A model generated the notes under the pieces. It worked only from the letters and a program-made list of their open reading frames with translations. It did not search any database and had not been told where the DNA came from. Source: Calothrix sp. NIES-3974 (GTDB lineage: Bacteria; Cyanobacteriota; Cyanobacteriia; Cyanobacteriales; Nostocaceae). Taken from it: DNA of 64,000 nucleotides. Each line of letters starts with the position of its first letter. Within the stretch, counting starts at the first letter, position 1. The translations under genes and the position numbers were made by a program. This document shows positions 37,754-47,095 of this stretch, in pieces. The DNA lies in NCBI RefSeq assembly GCF_002368395.1, contig NZ_AP018254.1, forward strand, positions 5,518,001-5,582,000, read 5' to 3'.

Positions 37754-38731
37754 ATGAACACATACCAAATAAAAACACCAGTCGCTTTGATTATTTTCAA
37801 ACGACCGGACACCACTGCAAAAGTATTGGCTGCCATTCGCGAAGCAAAACCACCCAAGTTATTTGTGATTGCCGACGGACCACGAATTGACCGTCCCGAT
37901 GAAATCGAAAAGTGTGCTGCGGCTCGCGCAATCATTGAACAAATCGATTGGGATTGTGAGATAATAAAAAACTATTCTGACGCTAATTTAGGCTGTGCAA
38001 AGCGTGTTTCTAGTGGCATTGACTGGGTTTTTAGTCATGTAGAAGAAGCAATTATTTTAGAAGATGATTGTGTTCCCCACCCTAGCTTTTTTCGTTTTTG
38101 TGAAGAATTACTAGAGAGGTACAGATACGATACCAGAATAGCTGCAATCTGTGGCGATAATAGTTTTGTCGGAAGTCAGCGCACAAATTACAGTTACTAT
38201 TTCTCTCGTTACAATCCCTGTTGGGGTTGGGCTAGTTGGAGACGCGCTTGGCAAAACTATGATTTATACATGCGTCTATGGCCAGAGATTCGGTCACAGG
38301 GTTTTTTGAAAGATATATTAAAAGACGACCTTGCTGTTAAGTATTGGGATAATCTTCTGGAAGCAATTTACAAAAATCCCCTTGGTATAACCTGGGACTA
38401 TCAATGGACATTTGCCTGTTGGTTACATAATTGTGTGAGCATTGTTGCCAATGTAAATTTAATTTCTAACATTGGATTTGGCATCGATTCAACCCATTTT
38501 ACCGACGAGAAAAGTAGTCTATATGAAAACTTACCTACAACAGAAATCCAGTTTCCCCTCAAGCATCCACCCTTTGTCATCCCAGATTACCAAGCAGATA
38601 AATTCAAAGAAAAGTATGACTACCAAATTACCTACAAAAGGCAACTAAAAGCGGACTTAAAAAACTTGCTCCAAACAATCAAAAGACAAATCATGAATTG
38701 GAAAATGATATTTGCTTTCCATAATGGCTAA
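37754..38731 (+). CDS. Glycosyltransferase, GT-A fold (GT2-like)
   Basis: 325 residues. VALIIFKRPDTTAKVLAAIR at the N-terminus, LFVIADGPR and the metal-binding acid motif EAIILEDDCVPHPSFFRF mark a GT-A nucleotide-sugar transferase. GWASWRRAWQNYD is typical of a subgroup of cyanobacterial GT2-like enzymes. It should add one sugar to the lipid-linked unit on the cytoplasmic face. The 130-bp gap before it is the widest early in the cluster and could hold an internal promoter. Donor and linkage are unknown. The next gene starts 5 bp downstream. Confidence 0.75.
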   Translation: MNTYQIKTPVALIIFKRPDTTAKVLAAIREAKPPKLFVIADGPRIDRPDEIEKCAAARAIIEQIDWDCEIIKNYSDANLGCAKRVSSGIDWVFSHVEEAIILEDDCVPHPSFFRFCEELLERYRYDTRIAAICGDNSFVGSQRTNYSYYFSRYNPCWGWASWRRAWQNYDLYMRLWPEIRSQGFLKDILKDDLAVKYWDNLLEAIYKNPLGITWDYQWTFACWLHNCVSIVANVNLISNIGFGIDSTHFTDEKSSLYENLPTTEIQFPLKHPPFVIPDYQADKFKEKYDYQITYKRQLKADLKNLLQTIKRQIMNWKMIFAFHNG

Positions 38732-38736
38732 AGAAC

Positions 38737-39987
38737 ATGAAAATTTTACATATCAGCACATCTGACACAAATGGGGGTGCAGCTCGTGCTACCTATCGAC
38801 TACATCAAGGATTGCGAGATATCAATCTAGATTCTCAAATATTAGTGCAAGAAAAACTTAAGAATGATAAAACAGTTATTGCTCCGGAAATCCGCCTACA
38901 TCAAGGTATAGCAAGGGCAAAAATCACTTTTGACGCTTTACCGCAAAAGCTTTACCATCAACGACAAGAAAGTCTCTTCTCCCTGCAATGGCTTCCCGAT
39001 CGGGTAATTCCGAGATTAAATGCCATTAATCCAGATATCATCCATTTGCACTGGATTAGTGTCGGATTTATGCAAATAGAGACCATCGGTAAAATCAACC
39101 GTCCCCTAATATGGACACTGCATGATATGTGGCCCTTTACAGGTGGATGTCATTGCACAGGGGAATGCGATCGCTATCAAGTTTCCTGCGGAAAATGTCC
39201 TCAACTAGGGAGTCAAAAAAATTGGGATTTATCCCATTGGACATGGAAACGGAAAGCAAAAGCTTGGAAAAATTCCCGGCTAACTCTAGTTTCACCGAGT
39301 CATTGGTTAGCCGAGTGTGCTAGCTCTAGTTCCCTATTTAAAGATTCATGCATCGAAATCATTCCCCACGGATTAGACATTCAAAAATACAAACCCATCG
39401 ACAAAAAGTTAGCCAGAAAACTACTGGATTTACCCCAGGATAAGCAACTCATTCTCTTCGGTGCAATCAAACCCACCAGTGATAAAAATAAAGGATTTCA
39501 TTTATTACAACCAGCGCTGCAAAATTTAAGTCAGTCTGATTGGCAAGATAAATTAGAAGTGGTGATTTTTGGAGTCTCCCAACCAGAAAATCCCCCTGAT
39601 TTAGGCTTTAGGTCTCACTATTTAGGAAGTTTTCAGGACGACCTTTCCCTGTCATTAGTTTACTCTGCTGCTGATGTCATGATTGTTCCGTCCCTGCAAG
39701 AATCCTTCGGACAAACAGCCAGTGAATCCCTAGCTTGTGGAACCCCAGTAGTAGCGTTTAATGCAACCGGATTAAAAGATATAGTCAGTCACCAAATAAA
39801 TGGCTATTTAGCAAAGCCCTATGAAGTAGAAGATTTAAAACAAGGAATAATTTGGGTTCTGGAAAACCCAGAAAGATATCAAAAATTATCCTATTATTCA
39901 CGGCAAAAAGTAGAGCAGGAATTTACTATCGAAATTCAAGCTCAACGCTATTTAAATCTTTATACTGAAATACTTCGTGATTTATAA
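38737..39987 (+). CDS. Glycosyltransferase family 4
   Basis: 416 residues. MKILHISTSDTNGGAARATY is the N-terminal Rossmann start, and the C-terminal donor domain has VMIVPSLQESFGQTASESLA with the EX7E pair, then GTPVVAFNATG. This is a retaining GT-B enzyme of the GT4 family. A Cys-rich patch (CHCTGECDRYQVSCGKCPQ) near residue 140 is typical of one GT4 subgroup and may bind metal. The gene is tightly linked to its neighbours (5 and 16 bp). The sugar donor is not predictable. Confidence 0.85.
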   Translation: MKILHISTSDTNGGAARATYRLHQGLRDINLDSQILVQEKLKNDKTVIAPEIRLHQGIARAKITFDALPQKLYHQRQESLFSLQWLPDRVIPRLNAINPDIIHLHWISVGFMQIETIGKINRPLIWTLHDMWPFTGGCHCTGECDRYQVSCGKCPQLGSQKNWDLSHWTWKRKAKAWKNSRLTLVSPSHWLAECASSSSLFKDSCIEIIPHGLDIQKYKPIDKKLARKLLDLPQDKQLILFGAIKPTSDKNKGFHLLQPALQNLSQSDWQDKLEVVIFGVSQPENPPDLGFRSHYLGSFQDDLSLSLVYSAADVMIVPSLQESFGQTASESLACGTPVVAFNATGLKDIVSHQINGYLAKPYEVEDLKQGIIWVLENPERYQKLSYYSRQKVEQEFTIEIQAQRYLNLYTEILRDL

Positions 39988-40003
39988 TTATTCGTAAAAA
40001 TCA

Positions 40004-41308
40004 ATGATAAGTGATAGATTGTCTCATAGATTTAATAGCATTTTTTTATCTAAATTAGAAACCCCAATTGTGGCATTTTTGCTTTTATTTGCTGAAGCTT
40101 TAAATGTGCCATTTATCCCACCAGTAATTATCAATAGTTTTAGCTATGCCACTGTCCTGTTTCTGATTGCAATCAGATTGAGAAGATTTGCCTATTTCTT
40201 ACTCAAAGATATATCTTTTGTCTCATTAATCATATTAGCAGTCCTTTCAGTTTACTGGTCTATTAATCCTTCAGAGACCCTCCAGGAAGTCAGAGCGCTT
40301 GTGCGTTCAATGTTTTTTAGCATCTACCTAGCACTACAATACAATCCGACGGAGCAGATAAAACTATTATCTTGGGTGACAGGCTTGGCAATTTTACTAA
40401 GCTTTATTGTGTGCTTACTTTTTCCTTCCTATGGAATAGCTAGCGACCCTGATAACTATTCAGCCTGGACAGGGATTTTTACCCACAAACAAATATTTGG
40501 TCGCTTCTTGTCGTTTTCCGCTTCAATATTTCTGGTAAGAGCAGCCTATCAGCGAAATCAGCACTGGCTAAATTTTGTGTTACTTTCCTTGATATTAATA
40601 CTGACTGTATTTTCTCAAAGTAAAACCAGCTTAATGGGATTTTTTATACTTGTAATGTTTCTGCCTTTTTATCGGATAGCCAGACAAAAAGGGACAAGAT
40701 TTTTGTTGATGCTCATAACGTTATTGATAGCAATTTGCCTAGCAATTATCCTGACTTTGAATTTGCAAACAATCGTTGTTGATATGCTAGGTAAAAACCT
40801 AGAATTCAACGGACGTACACCAATTTGGACAATGATAATAGAAAAAGGATTACGAGAACGTCCCCTGTTAGGATACGGATATAATGCATTTTGGACTTCT
40901 GATGTGTCTACTCCTATTCTGATGAATTCTTGGGCTAGAGGACAAGAAAACTTTGTGAGTGGTGAAGATATATTCCATGCCCACAACGGCTTTATCGATT
41001 TATTTATTCAGTTGGGTATAGTTGGAGTTGTGATTTTTATCGTGAATTTTCTTGAAACTATACGTAAAACGGTATATTTACTATTTGCCACCAGAAGGGT
41101 GGAATACTTTTGGATGCTGGAGTTTTTGTTAATCTATCTAATTTTCAATTTTATTGAAGGGCAAACCCTACTATCAACAAATAATATATTATGGTTATCC
41201 TATGGATATGTTTCCGTATCTTCCTCAGTACATTATGGACATTTAAAAAATCTCTTTAATCACGGAAAAAATAGGGAACACTCAAGATACTTAGTTACGA
41301 ATGAATGA
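40004..41308 (+). CDS. O-antigen/exopolysaccharide polymerase (Wzy-like)
   Basis: 434 residues with ten or more membrane spans and a large loop (about 275-330) that contains GYNAFWTSD and HAHNGFIDLFIQLG. The His and Asn in that loop are characteristic of the Wzy_C/O-antigen ligase family. In an EPS cluster with a Wzx flippase and Wzc it is most likely the polymerase that joins repeat units in the periplasm; a ligase role is the alternative. It follows the GT4 gene by 16 bp. Confidence 0.8.
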   Translation: MISDRLSHRFNSIFLSKLETPIVAFLLLFAEALNVPFIPPVIINSFSYATVLFLIAIRLRRFAYFLLKDISFVSLIILAVLSVYWSINPSETLQEVRALVRSMFFSIYLALQYNPTEQIKLLSWVTGLAILLSFIVCLLFPSYGIASDPDNYSAWTGIFTHKQIFGRFLSFSASIFLVRAAYQRNQHWLNFVLLSLILILTVFSQSKTSLMGFFILVMFLPFYRIARQKGTRFLLMLITLLIAICLAIILTLNLQTIVVDMLGKNLEFNGRTPIWTMIIEKGLRERPLLGYGYNAFWTSDVSTPILMNSWARGQENFVSGEDIFHAHNGFIDLFIQLGIVGVVIFIVNFLETIRKTVYLLFATRRVEYFWMLEFLLIYLIFNFIEGQTLLSTNNILWLSYGYVSVSSSVHYGHLKNLFNHGKNREHSRYLVTNE

Positions 41309-41363
41309 TTTTCTGAAAAAAGAATTTTTAACAACTGTTACATGATTTAATTCACACAAAAAA

Positions 41364-42227
41364 ATGATGCAAGAATATAACTTAGCTGTTTTAATGACCT
41401 GCCATAATCGACAAGCAAAAACATTAGCTTGTTTAGAAAAATTATTTCAACAGAGCTTACCGGAGACAGTCAAAATCCAAGTTTATTTAGTAGATGATGG
41501 TAGCACTGACGGAACAACCGCAGCTGTGATGAAATACTTTCCCGCAGTCAAAGTAATTCCAGGTAGTGGTAATCTATTTTGGAATGGTGGAATGAGGTTG
41601 GCTTTTAGTGAAGCCGTCAAATACAATTATGACTTTTACCTCTGGCTGAATGATGATACTCTGCTCTATCCCCAAGCGATTAATTGTTTAATACAAACCT
41701 ATGAAGATTTAGCTCAACAAAATTATCAATATCCAGTGATAGTTGGTTCTACACAAGATCCAAAAACTGGACAACTGACCTATGGAGGAGTTAGTAAAAG
41801 CTCTTGGTGGCATCCGTTAAAATTTGATTTGGTGGAACCGGGTACAAGTCCAAAACCTTGTCTCACACTTAATGGTAATTGTGTCCTCATTAGTCGAGAA
41901 GTTGCTAGTCTGGTTGGCAATTTGGATTCAGGGTTTATTCATAGCACTGGAGACCTGGATTATGGATTAAGAGTTCAACAAAAAGGCGGTTCTGTTTGGA
42001 TTGCACCGGGTTATATCGGAACTTGTGAATACAATGCCATCAGACATCAAGCTTGGGACGAACCGAACTTAACCTTGCGTCAAAGATGGCAAAAAATAAA
42101 TCAACCAAAAGGTCTACCAATTTATGAATGGAAATTGTTTTCCTCCCGTCATGCAGGTTTACTTTGGCCTTTTTATTGGTTGATACCTTACATCCGACTA
42201 TTTCTGAAGTCGCCTTGGGTTTTTTAG
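41364..42227 (+). CDS. Glycosyltransferase family 2
   Basis: 287 residues. LAVLMTCHNRQAKTLACLEK, the VYLVDDGSTDGT motif and LWLNDDTLLYP (DDT metal site) are a standard inverting GT2, of the rhamnosyltransferase-like branch. TGDLDYGLRVQQKG supplies the ED-type acceptor motif. It lacks membrane spans. Two ATG codons overlap at 41364 and 41367; the first is used. It probably adds a deoxyhexose or hexose to the growing unit. Confidence 0.85.
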   Translation: MMQEYNLAVLMTCHNRQAKTLACLEKLFQQSLPETVKIQVYLVDDGSTDGTTAAVMKYFPAVKVIPGSGNLFWNGGMRLAFSEAVKYNYDFYLWLNDDTLLYPQAINCLIQTYEDLAQQNYQYPVIVGSTQDPKTGQLTYGGVSKSSWWHPLKFDLVEPGTSPKPCLTLNGNCVLISREVASLVGNLDSGFIHSTGDLDYGLRVQQKGGSVWIAPGYIGTCEYNAIRHQAWDEPNLTLRQRWQKINQPKGLPIYEWKLFSSRHAGLLWPFYWLIPYIRLFLKSPWVF

Positions 42228-42315
42228 ATGGAATTGAAATCTGTCAAGGTCAGTAGAATATTTAAGTATTTGAGCGAATAAGTCTTCGATGAATCAAAGC
42301 TTCCCATAAATCAAA

Positions 42316-43482
42316 ATGAACAAAAACATCAATTATAAAATAGCCTTTCTTTACCCCTCGGTTGAGCTAGGGGCTTATTGGCAGCCAGTATTAAAAGAAA
42401 TAAAAAAAATGCTGGAGCAGACGATTTTTTTTACTGGTCGTTTGTGGCCTGGTTTTGATGCAAATCTTCCTGGTAATTCAGTGATTCATGTTGTGGGTAA
42501 AACTAGATTTATTAAGTTTTATGGTAAAAGAAACGATGGGTATGATAGGGGATTATATTTTGTTTCTCCTGCCATTATTTTCCCCTTACTCCAGTTTAAG
42601 CCAGATGTTATTTTTACTAGTGCTTTTTCGATCTGGACGATGATGGCTATTCTATTCAAACCACTCATGAGATGGCGAATCGTCATGATGTGGGATGGCA
42701 GTTCTCCCAATGTAGATTGTAGTGATTCTCAAGTTCGCTCACAACTAAGACGCATTATTAGTAAGTTTGTGGAAGCGTTTATTACTAATAATAATGCTGG
42801 CAGAAATTATTTAGTAAATTCCTTAAATATTGCTCCAGAAAAAGTATTTGTAAAGCCATATATGGTTCCAGATACCAAAGCATTATTAGATAGGGTAAAT
42901 ACATCCACCTGTGATATTAAAGTTCCCAATGGTAAATCTCCAGTCTTTTTATATGTGGGAAGATTGGAAACCAGAAAAGGTATTCATCTTCTATTGCAAG
43001 CTTGTGCCATTTTGAAACAGCAAGGCTACACTGACTATACCTTAATGATTGTAGGGGATGGAGTACAACGGGATGAATTTCATTCTCTTTCTCAGAGCTA
43101 TCAATTAGAGGAGTGTGTGGAATGGGTTGGATGGGTAAATTATGGAAAGTTAGGACATTATTTTCAGGCTGCCGATGTTTTTATCTTTCCGACTTTAGAG
43201 GATATTTGGGGAATGGTTGTATTGGAAGCAATGGCTTTTAGTAAGCCAGTTTTATGTTCTCAGTTAGCGGGAGCAGCAGAGATGATAGTTGAAGGGGAAA
43301 ATGGCTATATTTTTGATCCCTATCAGCCAGAAACGATTGCGGAGGCAATGAAGCAATTTATCCATCATCCAAATTTAAGTAATCTGATGGGGGAGAAATC
43401 TCAGCAATTAATATTGCCCCATACTCCCCAAGCAGCAGCAGAATTTTTCGTGGATATAGGAGCTTACGTGATGAGCAAATAA
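42316..43482 (+). CDS. Glycosyltransferase family 4
   Basis: 388 residues, GT-B fold. The C-terminal donor site contains VFLYVGRLETRKGIHLLLQA, then FIFPTLEDIWGMVVLEAMAF with the EX7E pair and PVLCSQLAGAAEM. It is a GT4 retaining enzyme acting in the cytoplasm on the lipid-linked intermediate. There is 88 bp of spacer on the left and 77 bp on the right. The sugar it transfers is unknown. Confidence 0.83.
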   Translation: MNKNINYKIAFLYPSVELGAYWQPVLKEIKKMLEQTIFFTGRLWPGFDANLPGNSVIHVVGKTRFIKFYGKRNDGYDRGLYFVSPAIIFPLLQFKPDVIFTSAFSIWTMMAILFKPLMRWRIVMMWDGSSPNVDCSDSQVRSQLRRIISKFVEAFITNNNAGRNYLVNSLNIAPEKVFVKPYMVPDTKALLDRVNTSTCDIKVPNGKSPVFLYVGRLETRKGIHLLLQACAILKQQGYTDYTLMIVGDGVQRDEFHSLSQSYQLEECVEWVGWVNYGKLGHYFQAADVFIFPTLEDIWGMVVLEAMAFSKPVLCSQLAGAAEMIVEGENGYIFDPYQPETIAEAMKQFIHHPNLSNLMGEKSQQLILPHTPQAAAEFFVDIGAYVMSK

Positions 43483-43559
43483 GTGAAAAATTAAAAGTTA
43501 AAAGACAGTTAAAAGACAATCATAAAAAAGAAGATTAATTTCATTGGAGGAGTATAAAA

Positions 43560-44654
43560 ATGAGCGTAGCTATTATTACTGGATCGGCTGGTTTAATTGG
43601 TTCTGAAGCAGTACGTTTTTTTAGTAAATTAGGTATGGATGTTATCGGTATTGATAACGACATGCGTAAATTTTTCTTTGGTGAAGAAGCTTCGACAACA
43701 TGGAATCGTAGGCGTTTGCAAGCAGAAATATCCAACTATGAACATTATGATATTGATATTCGGGAATACTCAAAAATCGAAGGGTTATTCAAAAAATTTG
43801 GGAAGTCTATATCTTTGATTATTCATACAGCAGCACAGCCTTCCCACGACTGGGCTGCTCGAGATCCATTTTCCGACTTTTCTGTTAATGCTAACGGTAC
43901 ATTAAATCTGTTACAGGCAACTAGGAATTACTGTCCAGAAGCCGTATTTATTTTTACCTCAACCAATAAGGTATATGGAGATTTACCGAATTATCTTCCC
44001 TTGATCGAGTTGGAAAAACGCTGGGAAATCGAACCATCCCATAAATATCAAGGTGGTATTTCGGAAGATATGAGTATAGATCAAAGTAAGCATTCCTTGT
44101 TTGGAGCATCTAAGGTTGCAGCAGATGTTTTGGTGCAAGAATATGGTCGTTACTTTGGGATCAAAACAGTTTCCTTTCGAGGGGGATGTTTGACAGGACC
44201 AAATCATTCGGGAACACAGCTACATGGGTTTTTAGCTTATCTGATGAAGTGTGCTGCAACGGGTAAACATTATACGGTCTTTGGTTACAAAGGTAAGCAA
44301 GTGCGGGATAATATTCATTCCTCTGATTTGATTGCTGCATTCTACGAATTTTATCAAAATCCTGGTGTTGCAGCAGTGTATAACATTGGGGGTGGTCGTG
44401 AAAGCAACTGTTCGATGTTAGAAGCGATTGATATTTGCCAATCGATTACTGGTCGGGAAATGAACTATTCCTATGAAGATAGTAATCGCAAGGGTGATCA
44501 TATTTGGTATATCAGTAATCTTTCTAAGTTTAAATCAGATTATCCCAACTGGTCGATTAAGTATAACGTCACGCAAATTTTGCAGGAAATTTACGACTAT
44601 AACATTGAGAAATGGACTAAAGAGGATAGTTCTCTTTTGGCCGGTGTTTCCTAG
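43560..44654 (+). CDS. NAD-dependent sugar epimerase/dehydratase (CDP-paratose 2-epimerase-like SDR)
   Basis: 364 residues. The NAD site TGSAGLIGS is at about 7-15; [32 protein letters not shown] and the substrate loop [16 protein letters not shown] match the CDP-tyvelose/paratose epimerase branch of extended SDRs. The YxxxK motif reads FGASK, with Phe181 in place of the usual Tyr and Lys185 kept. A strong GGAGGAG precedes the ATG. It likely makes a nucleotide-sugar for the cluster. The TAG stop is part of the adjoining MITE end (CTAGTGG), so the last residues may be altered. Confidence 0.8.
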   Translation: MSVAIITGSAGLIGSEAVRFFSKLGMDVIGIDNDMRKFFFGEEASTTWNRRRLQAEISNYEHYDIDIREYSKIEGLFKKFGKSISLIIHTAAQPSHDWAARDPFSDFSVNANGTLNLLQATRNYCPEAVFIFTSTNKVYGDLPNYLPLIELEKRWEIEPSHKYQGGISEDMSIDQSKHSLFGASKVAADVLVQEYGRYFGIKTVSFRGGCLTGPNHSGTQLHGFLAYLMKCAATGKHYTVFGYKGKQVRDNIHSSDLIAAFYEFYQNPGVAAVYNIGGGRESNCSMLEAIDICQSITGREMNYSYEDSNRKGDHIWYISNLSKFKSDYPNWSIKYNVTQILQEIYDYNIEKWTKEDSSLLAGVS

Positions 44655-44890
44655 TGGTTCATGTCATTAAATTTAAAGGCTTGTAGTAGTAGCTTTAGTC
44701 TTAAAAAGCTTTAATATAGAGTACTAAACCTGCATTTCTCACAAATTCCTAAAACTTACAGGGATTAGGGAATAGGGAGTAGAAGGAAAATTAATCTGTC
44801 ACTCAATACTTATAACTTACTCGTGAGAAATCCGGGTACAGCGCTACTACTAACCTTTCCCCATCAAAATTAATGTGGTGGAGTACTAGT
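44652..44890. mobile_element. CTAG-type MITE interrupted by R1 copy F
   Basis: The left part (44652-44727) begins CTAGTGGTTCATGTCATTAA and includes AAAAAGCTTTAATATAGAGT. The right part (44839-44890) has GCGCTACTACTAACC and ends GGTGGAGTACTAG. Both parts align with the element at 32434-32592. The middle is R1 copy F, so R1 seems to have inserted into the MITE, or the two formed a composite. Confidence 0.5.
44728..44838 (-). repeat. R1 intergenic repeat, copy F (inverted)
   Basis: Arms ACCTGCATTTCTCACAAATT and TCGTGAGAAATCCGGGT, centre GGGATTAGGGAATAGGGAGT. A full-length copy nested inside the CTAG-type MITE. Confidence 0.7.
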
Positions 44891-45013
44891 CTAGAACAAG
44901 CCTGTGGATACAACTACGAACAGCATATTTTTGGGTTGCCAAACTATGAGGTTGAGTTGTTCAAAGGTATAAATCTTCCAGATGAAAATATACGTTTTAA
45001 TGAGGTTTTATGA
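44873..45013 (+). pseudogene. Possible 3' relic of a gene disrupted by the MITE
   Basis: A 46-codon frame starts inside the MITE end and continues into unique DNA. The unique part reads like protein (CGYNYEQHIFGLPNYEVEL, then FKGINLPDENIRFNEVL) and stops 12 bp before the next gene. It may be the C-terminal remains of a gene lost between the epimerase and the WecG-type gene, or a small real protein. Not recognised. Confidence 0.3.
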
Positions 45014-45025
45014 GGTGCAGTTTCA

Positions 45026-45832
45026 ATGATTAATCTGGGTAAGTATCCGATTTTAGGCATTAATGTACATGCTGTGGATTATGAGTTTGCTGTCGCAAAA
45101 ATTGTGACAGCAGCAAAAAATAGGTATCCTTTTGCTGTTAGTGCTTTAGCTGTTCACGGGGTAATGACAGGTTTTTTAGATCCGGTACATGCTCGACGTT
45201 TGAATGGAATGGATTTGGTTGTACCTGATGGTCAACCTGTCCGTTGGGCTTTAGGATGGTTACACAAGAAGAAATTACCCGACCGTGTTTATGGCCCGAA
45301 TTTAACCTTACGGGTAGCTGAAGCTTTTGCGGAACAGGGGTTGTCTGTTTATTTGTATGGCAGCAAACAAGAGACTTTGAAGATGTTTGCGGAAAATCTG
45401 ACAGTTGCTTATCCGGAGTTGAAAATAGTGGGTATGGAGCCTTCTAAATTTCGTAGACTCACAAGGGAGGAGCGTCTAGAGTTGGTAGAACGCATTCATT
45501 CTTCTGGTGCGAATGCAGTCTTTTTGGGTTTAGGTTGTCCGAGACAGGAAGTGTGGGCTTACGAATATAGAGAGCTTCTGAATATTCCGATTTTGGCGGT
45601 AGGTGCTGCTTTTGATTTCCATGCAGGAACTTTACCGCAAGCACCTCGATTTTTACAAGATAGGGGTTTGGAGTGGTTATTTCGTTTATTTCAGGAACCG
45701 AAGCGTTTGTGGCAACGTTATTTAGTACTTAATCCTTTATATCTGTGGAATGTATTTTTACAATATTTGGGTTTGAGAAAGTTTATTCCTGCTAGACCGG
45801 ATGGTAGTGAAAAAATAGAGTCATATGGATAG
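45026..45832 (+). CDS. WecG/TagA/CpsF family glycosyltransferase (GT26)
   Basis: 268 residues. [47 protein letters not shown] and [20 protein letters not shown] are the family signatures. Members add the second sugar to polyprenyl-diphosphate-linked precursors (ManNAc, GlcA or similar). With WbaP two genes downstream it probably takes part early in building the repeat unit. No membrane span. The GH10 gene begins 5 bp after its stop. Confidence 0.88.
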   Translation: MINLGKYPILGINVHAVDYEFAVAKIVTAAKNRYPFAVSALAVHGVMTGFLDPVHARRLNGMDLVVPDGQPVRWALGWLHKKKLPDRVYGPNLTLRVAEAFAEQGLSVYLYGSKQETLKMFAENLTVAYPELKIVGMEPSKFRRLTREERLELVERIHSSGANAVFLGLGCPRQEVWAYEYRELLNIPILAVGAAFDFHAGTLPQAPRFLQDRGLEWLFRLFQEPKRLWQRYLVLNPLYLWNVFLQYLGLRKFIPARPDGSEKIESYG

Positions 45833-45837
45833 TTGAT

Positions 45838-47040
45838 ATGCCTTTACAATTGTTTGATATGGCTAAACATCAAAAATTACTAAAACGACGTAATTTTTTG
45901 ATTTCTTTGGGTGCTTTAGCAGCTATTGGTTCTGGTATCGGTTGGAGAAGGTTAAAATCCTACACCCAAGCGTTGGCAGTAGATAATCCGATGAGGAATT
46001 TCCATGTAGCGAATGATTTACCCCTGCGCAGACGGGTGACAACAAAGGGGTTAATATATGGGGCATATACGGAGACTGATCACAAAGTATTCTCCCAAAA
46101 TCAAACATTACAATCTAGTTTTGTACAAGAATGTGGGCTGCTTTTAGGAGGGTTTTACTGGGGGATAATAAGACCTAATGCAACTGATTTTGATTTTAGT
46201 CAAACAGATTATTTTGCCAATTTTGCGTCTGAAAATGGGATGCTGTTTCGTGGTCATCCCCTGATTTGGCATGATTTTCCTCCGGATTGGTTGAATGAAA
46301 GATTTAAAAGTGCGAAAACAACTCCCAGGGAAATCCGAGATATTTTTACAACTCATATATCCACTGTTGTGAAGCGTTATGCAGGAAGGATTCATTCTTG
46401 GGATGTGGTGAATGAGGTGGTTCATTTAGATGATGGACGTAGGGACGGTTTGCGCACAAGTCCGTGGTTAAAGTTTGTTGGTCCTGATTATATCGAGCTT
46501 GCTTTTAAGACGGCAGCGAGTGCAGATCCCAACGCTTTACTAGTTTACAATGAAAATTATCTGGAGTATGACACCCGTGAGTATGATGCAAAAAGAGATG
46601 CCGTACTCAAATTACTGGAACATTTAAAGTCAAAAAGAACACCTGTTCACGCTTTAGGAATTCAATCACATCTATTAGCCCATGAGACTCGTTTTCATCC
46701 CAACAAGCTGAGAAAATTTTTAGCGGATGTTGCGAATTTGGGTTTAAAAATCATGATTACGGAGTTGGATGTAATTGATGCTGAGTTACCGGCAGATATC
46801 AAAGTGCGCGATCGCATTGTTGCTAGTACTTACGAAGATTATCTTTCAGTCGTTTTAGATGAGCCGGCGGTAATTGCGGTAATTACTTGGGGTTTAAGTG
46901 ATAAATATACCTGGTTGTCGGAGGCTGCTCCCCGTCCTGATGGTCGAGCGGTACGTCCTTTGCCTTTAGACTCGAACTTTGAGCGTAAGTTGGCCTGGAA
47001 TGCGATCGCTAGGGCTTTTGATAATGCTCCTAAACGTTAA
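45838..47040 (+). CDS. Tat-exported glycoside hydrolase family 10 (endo-beta-1,4-xylanase-like)
   Basis: 400 residues. The N-terminal KRRNFLISLGALAAIGSG is a twin-arginine signal. The GH10 barrel shows HPLIWHDFPPDWL, acid/base Glu193 in SWDVVNEVVH and nucleophile Glu309 in IMITELDVID. Both catalytic glutamates and the LVYNENY segment are intact, so activity is expected. GH10 enzymes cleave beta-1,4-xylan or similar backbones. Its place between WecG and WbaP genes, with 5- and 55-bp gaps, suggests that it trims or edits the cluster's own polysaccharide outside the cytoplasm rather than digesting plant xylan. M8 (45859) is an alternative start. Confidence 0.88.
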   Translation: MPLQLFDMAKHQKLLKRRNFLISLGALAAIGSGIGWRRLKSYTQALAVDNPMRNFHVANDLPLRRRVTTKGLIYGAYTETDHKVFSQNQTLQSSFVQECGLLLGGFYWGIIRPNATDFDFSQTDYFANFASENGMLFRGHPLIWHDFPPDWLNERFKSAKTTPREIRDIFTTHISTVVKRYAGRIHSWDVVNEVVHLDDGRRDGLRTSPWLKFVGPDYIELAFKTAASADPNALLVYNENYLEYDTREYDAKRDAVLKLLEHLKSKRTPVHALGIQSHLLAHETRFHPNKLRKFLADVANLGLKIMITELDVIDAELPADIKVRDRIVASTYEDYLSVVLDEPAVIAVITWGLSDKYTWLSEAAPRPDGRAVRPLPLDSNFERKLAWNAIARAFDNAPKR

Positions 47041-47095
47041 TTAGCTGCATGATTGATGAAATTTTTGATTTTTAAATAAGAAAATCTCAAAATTT

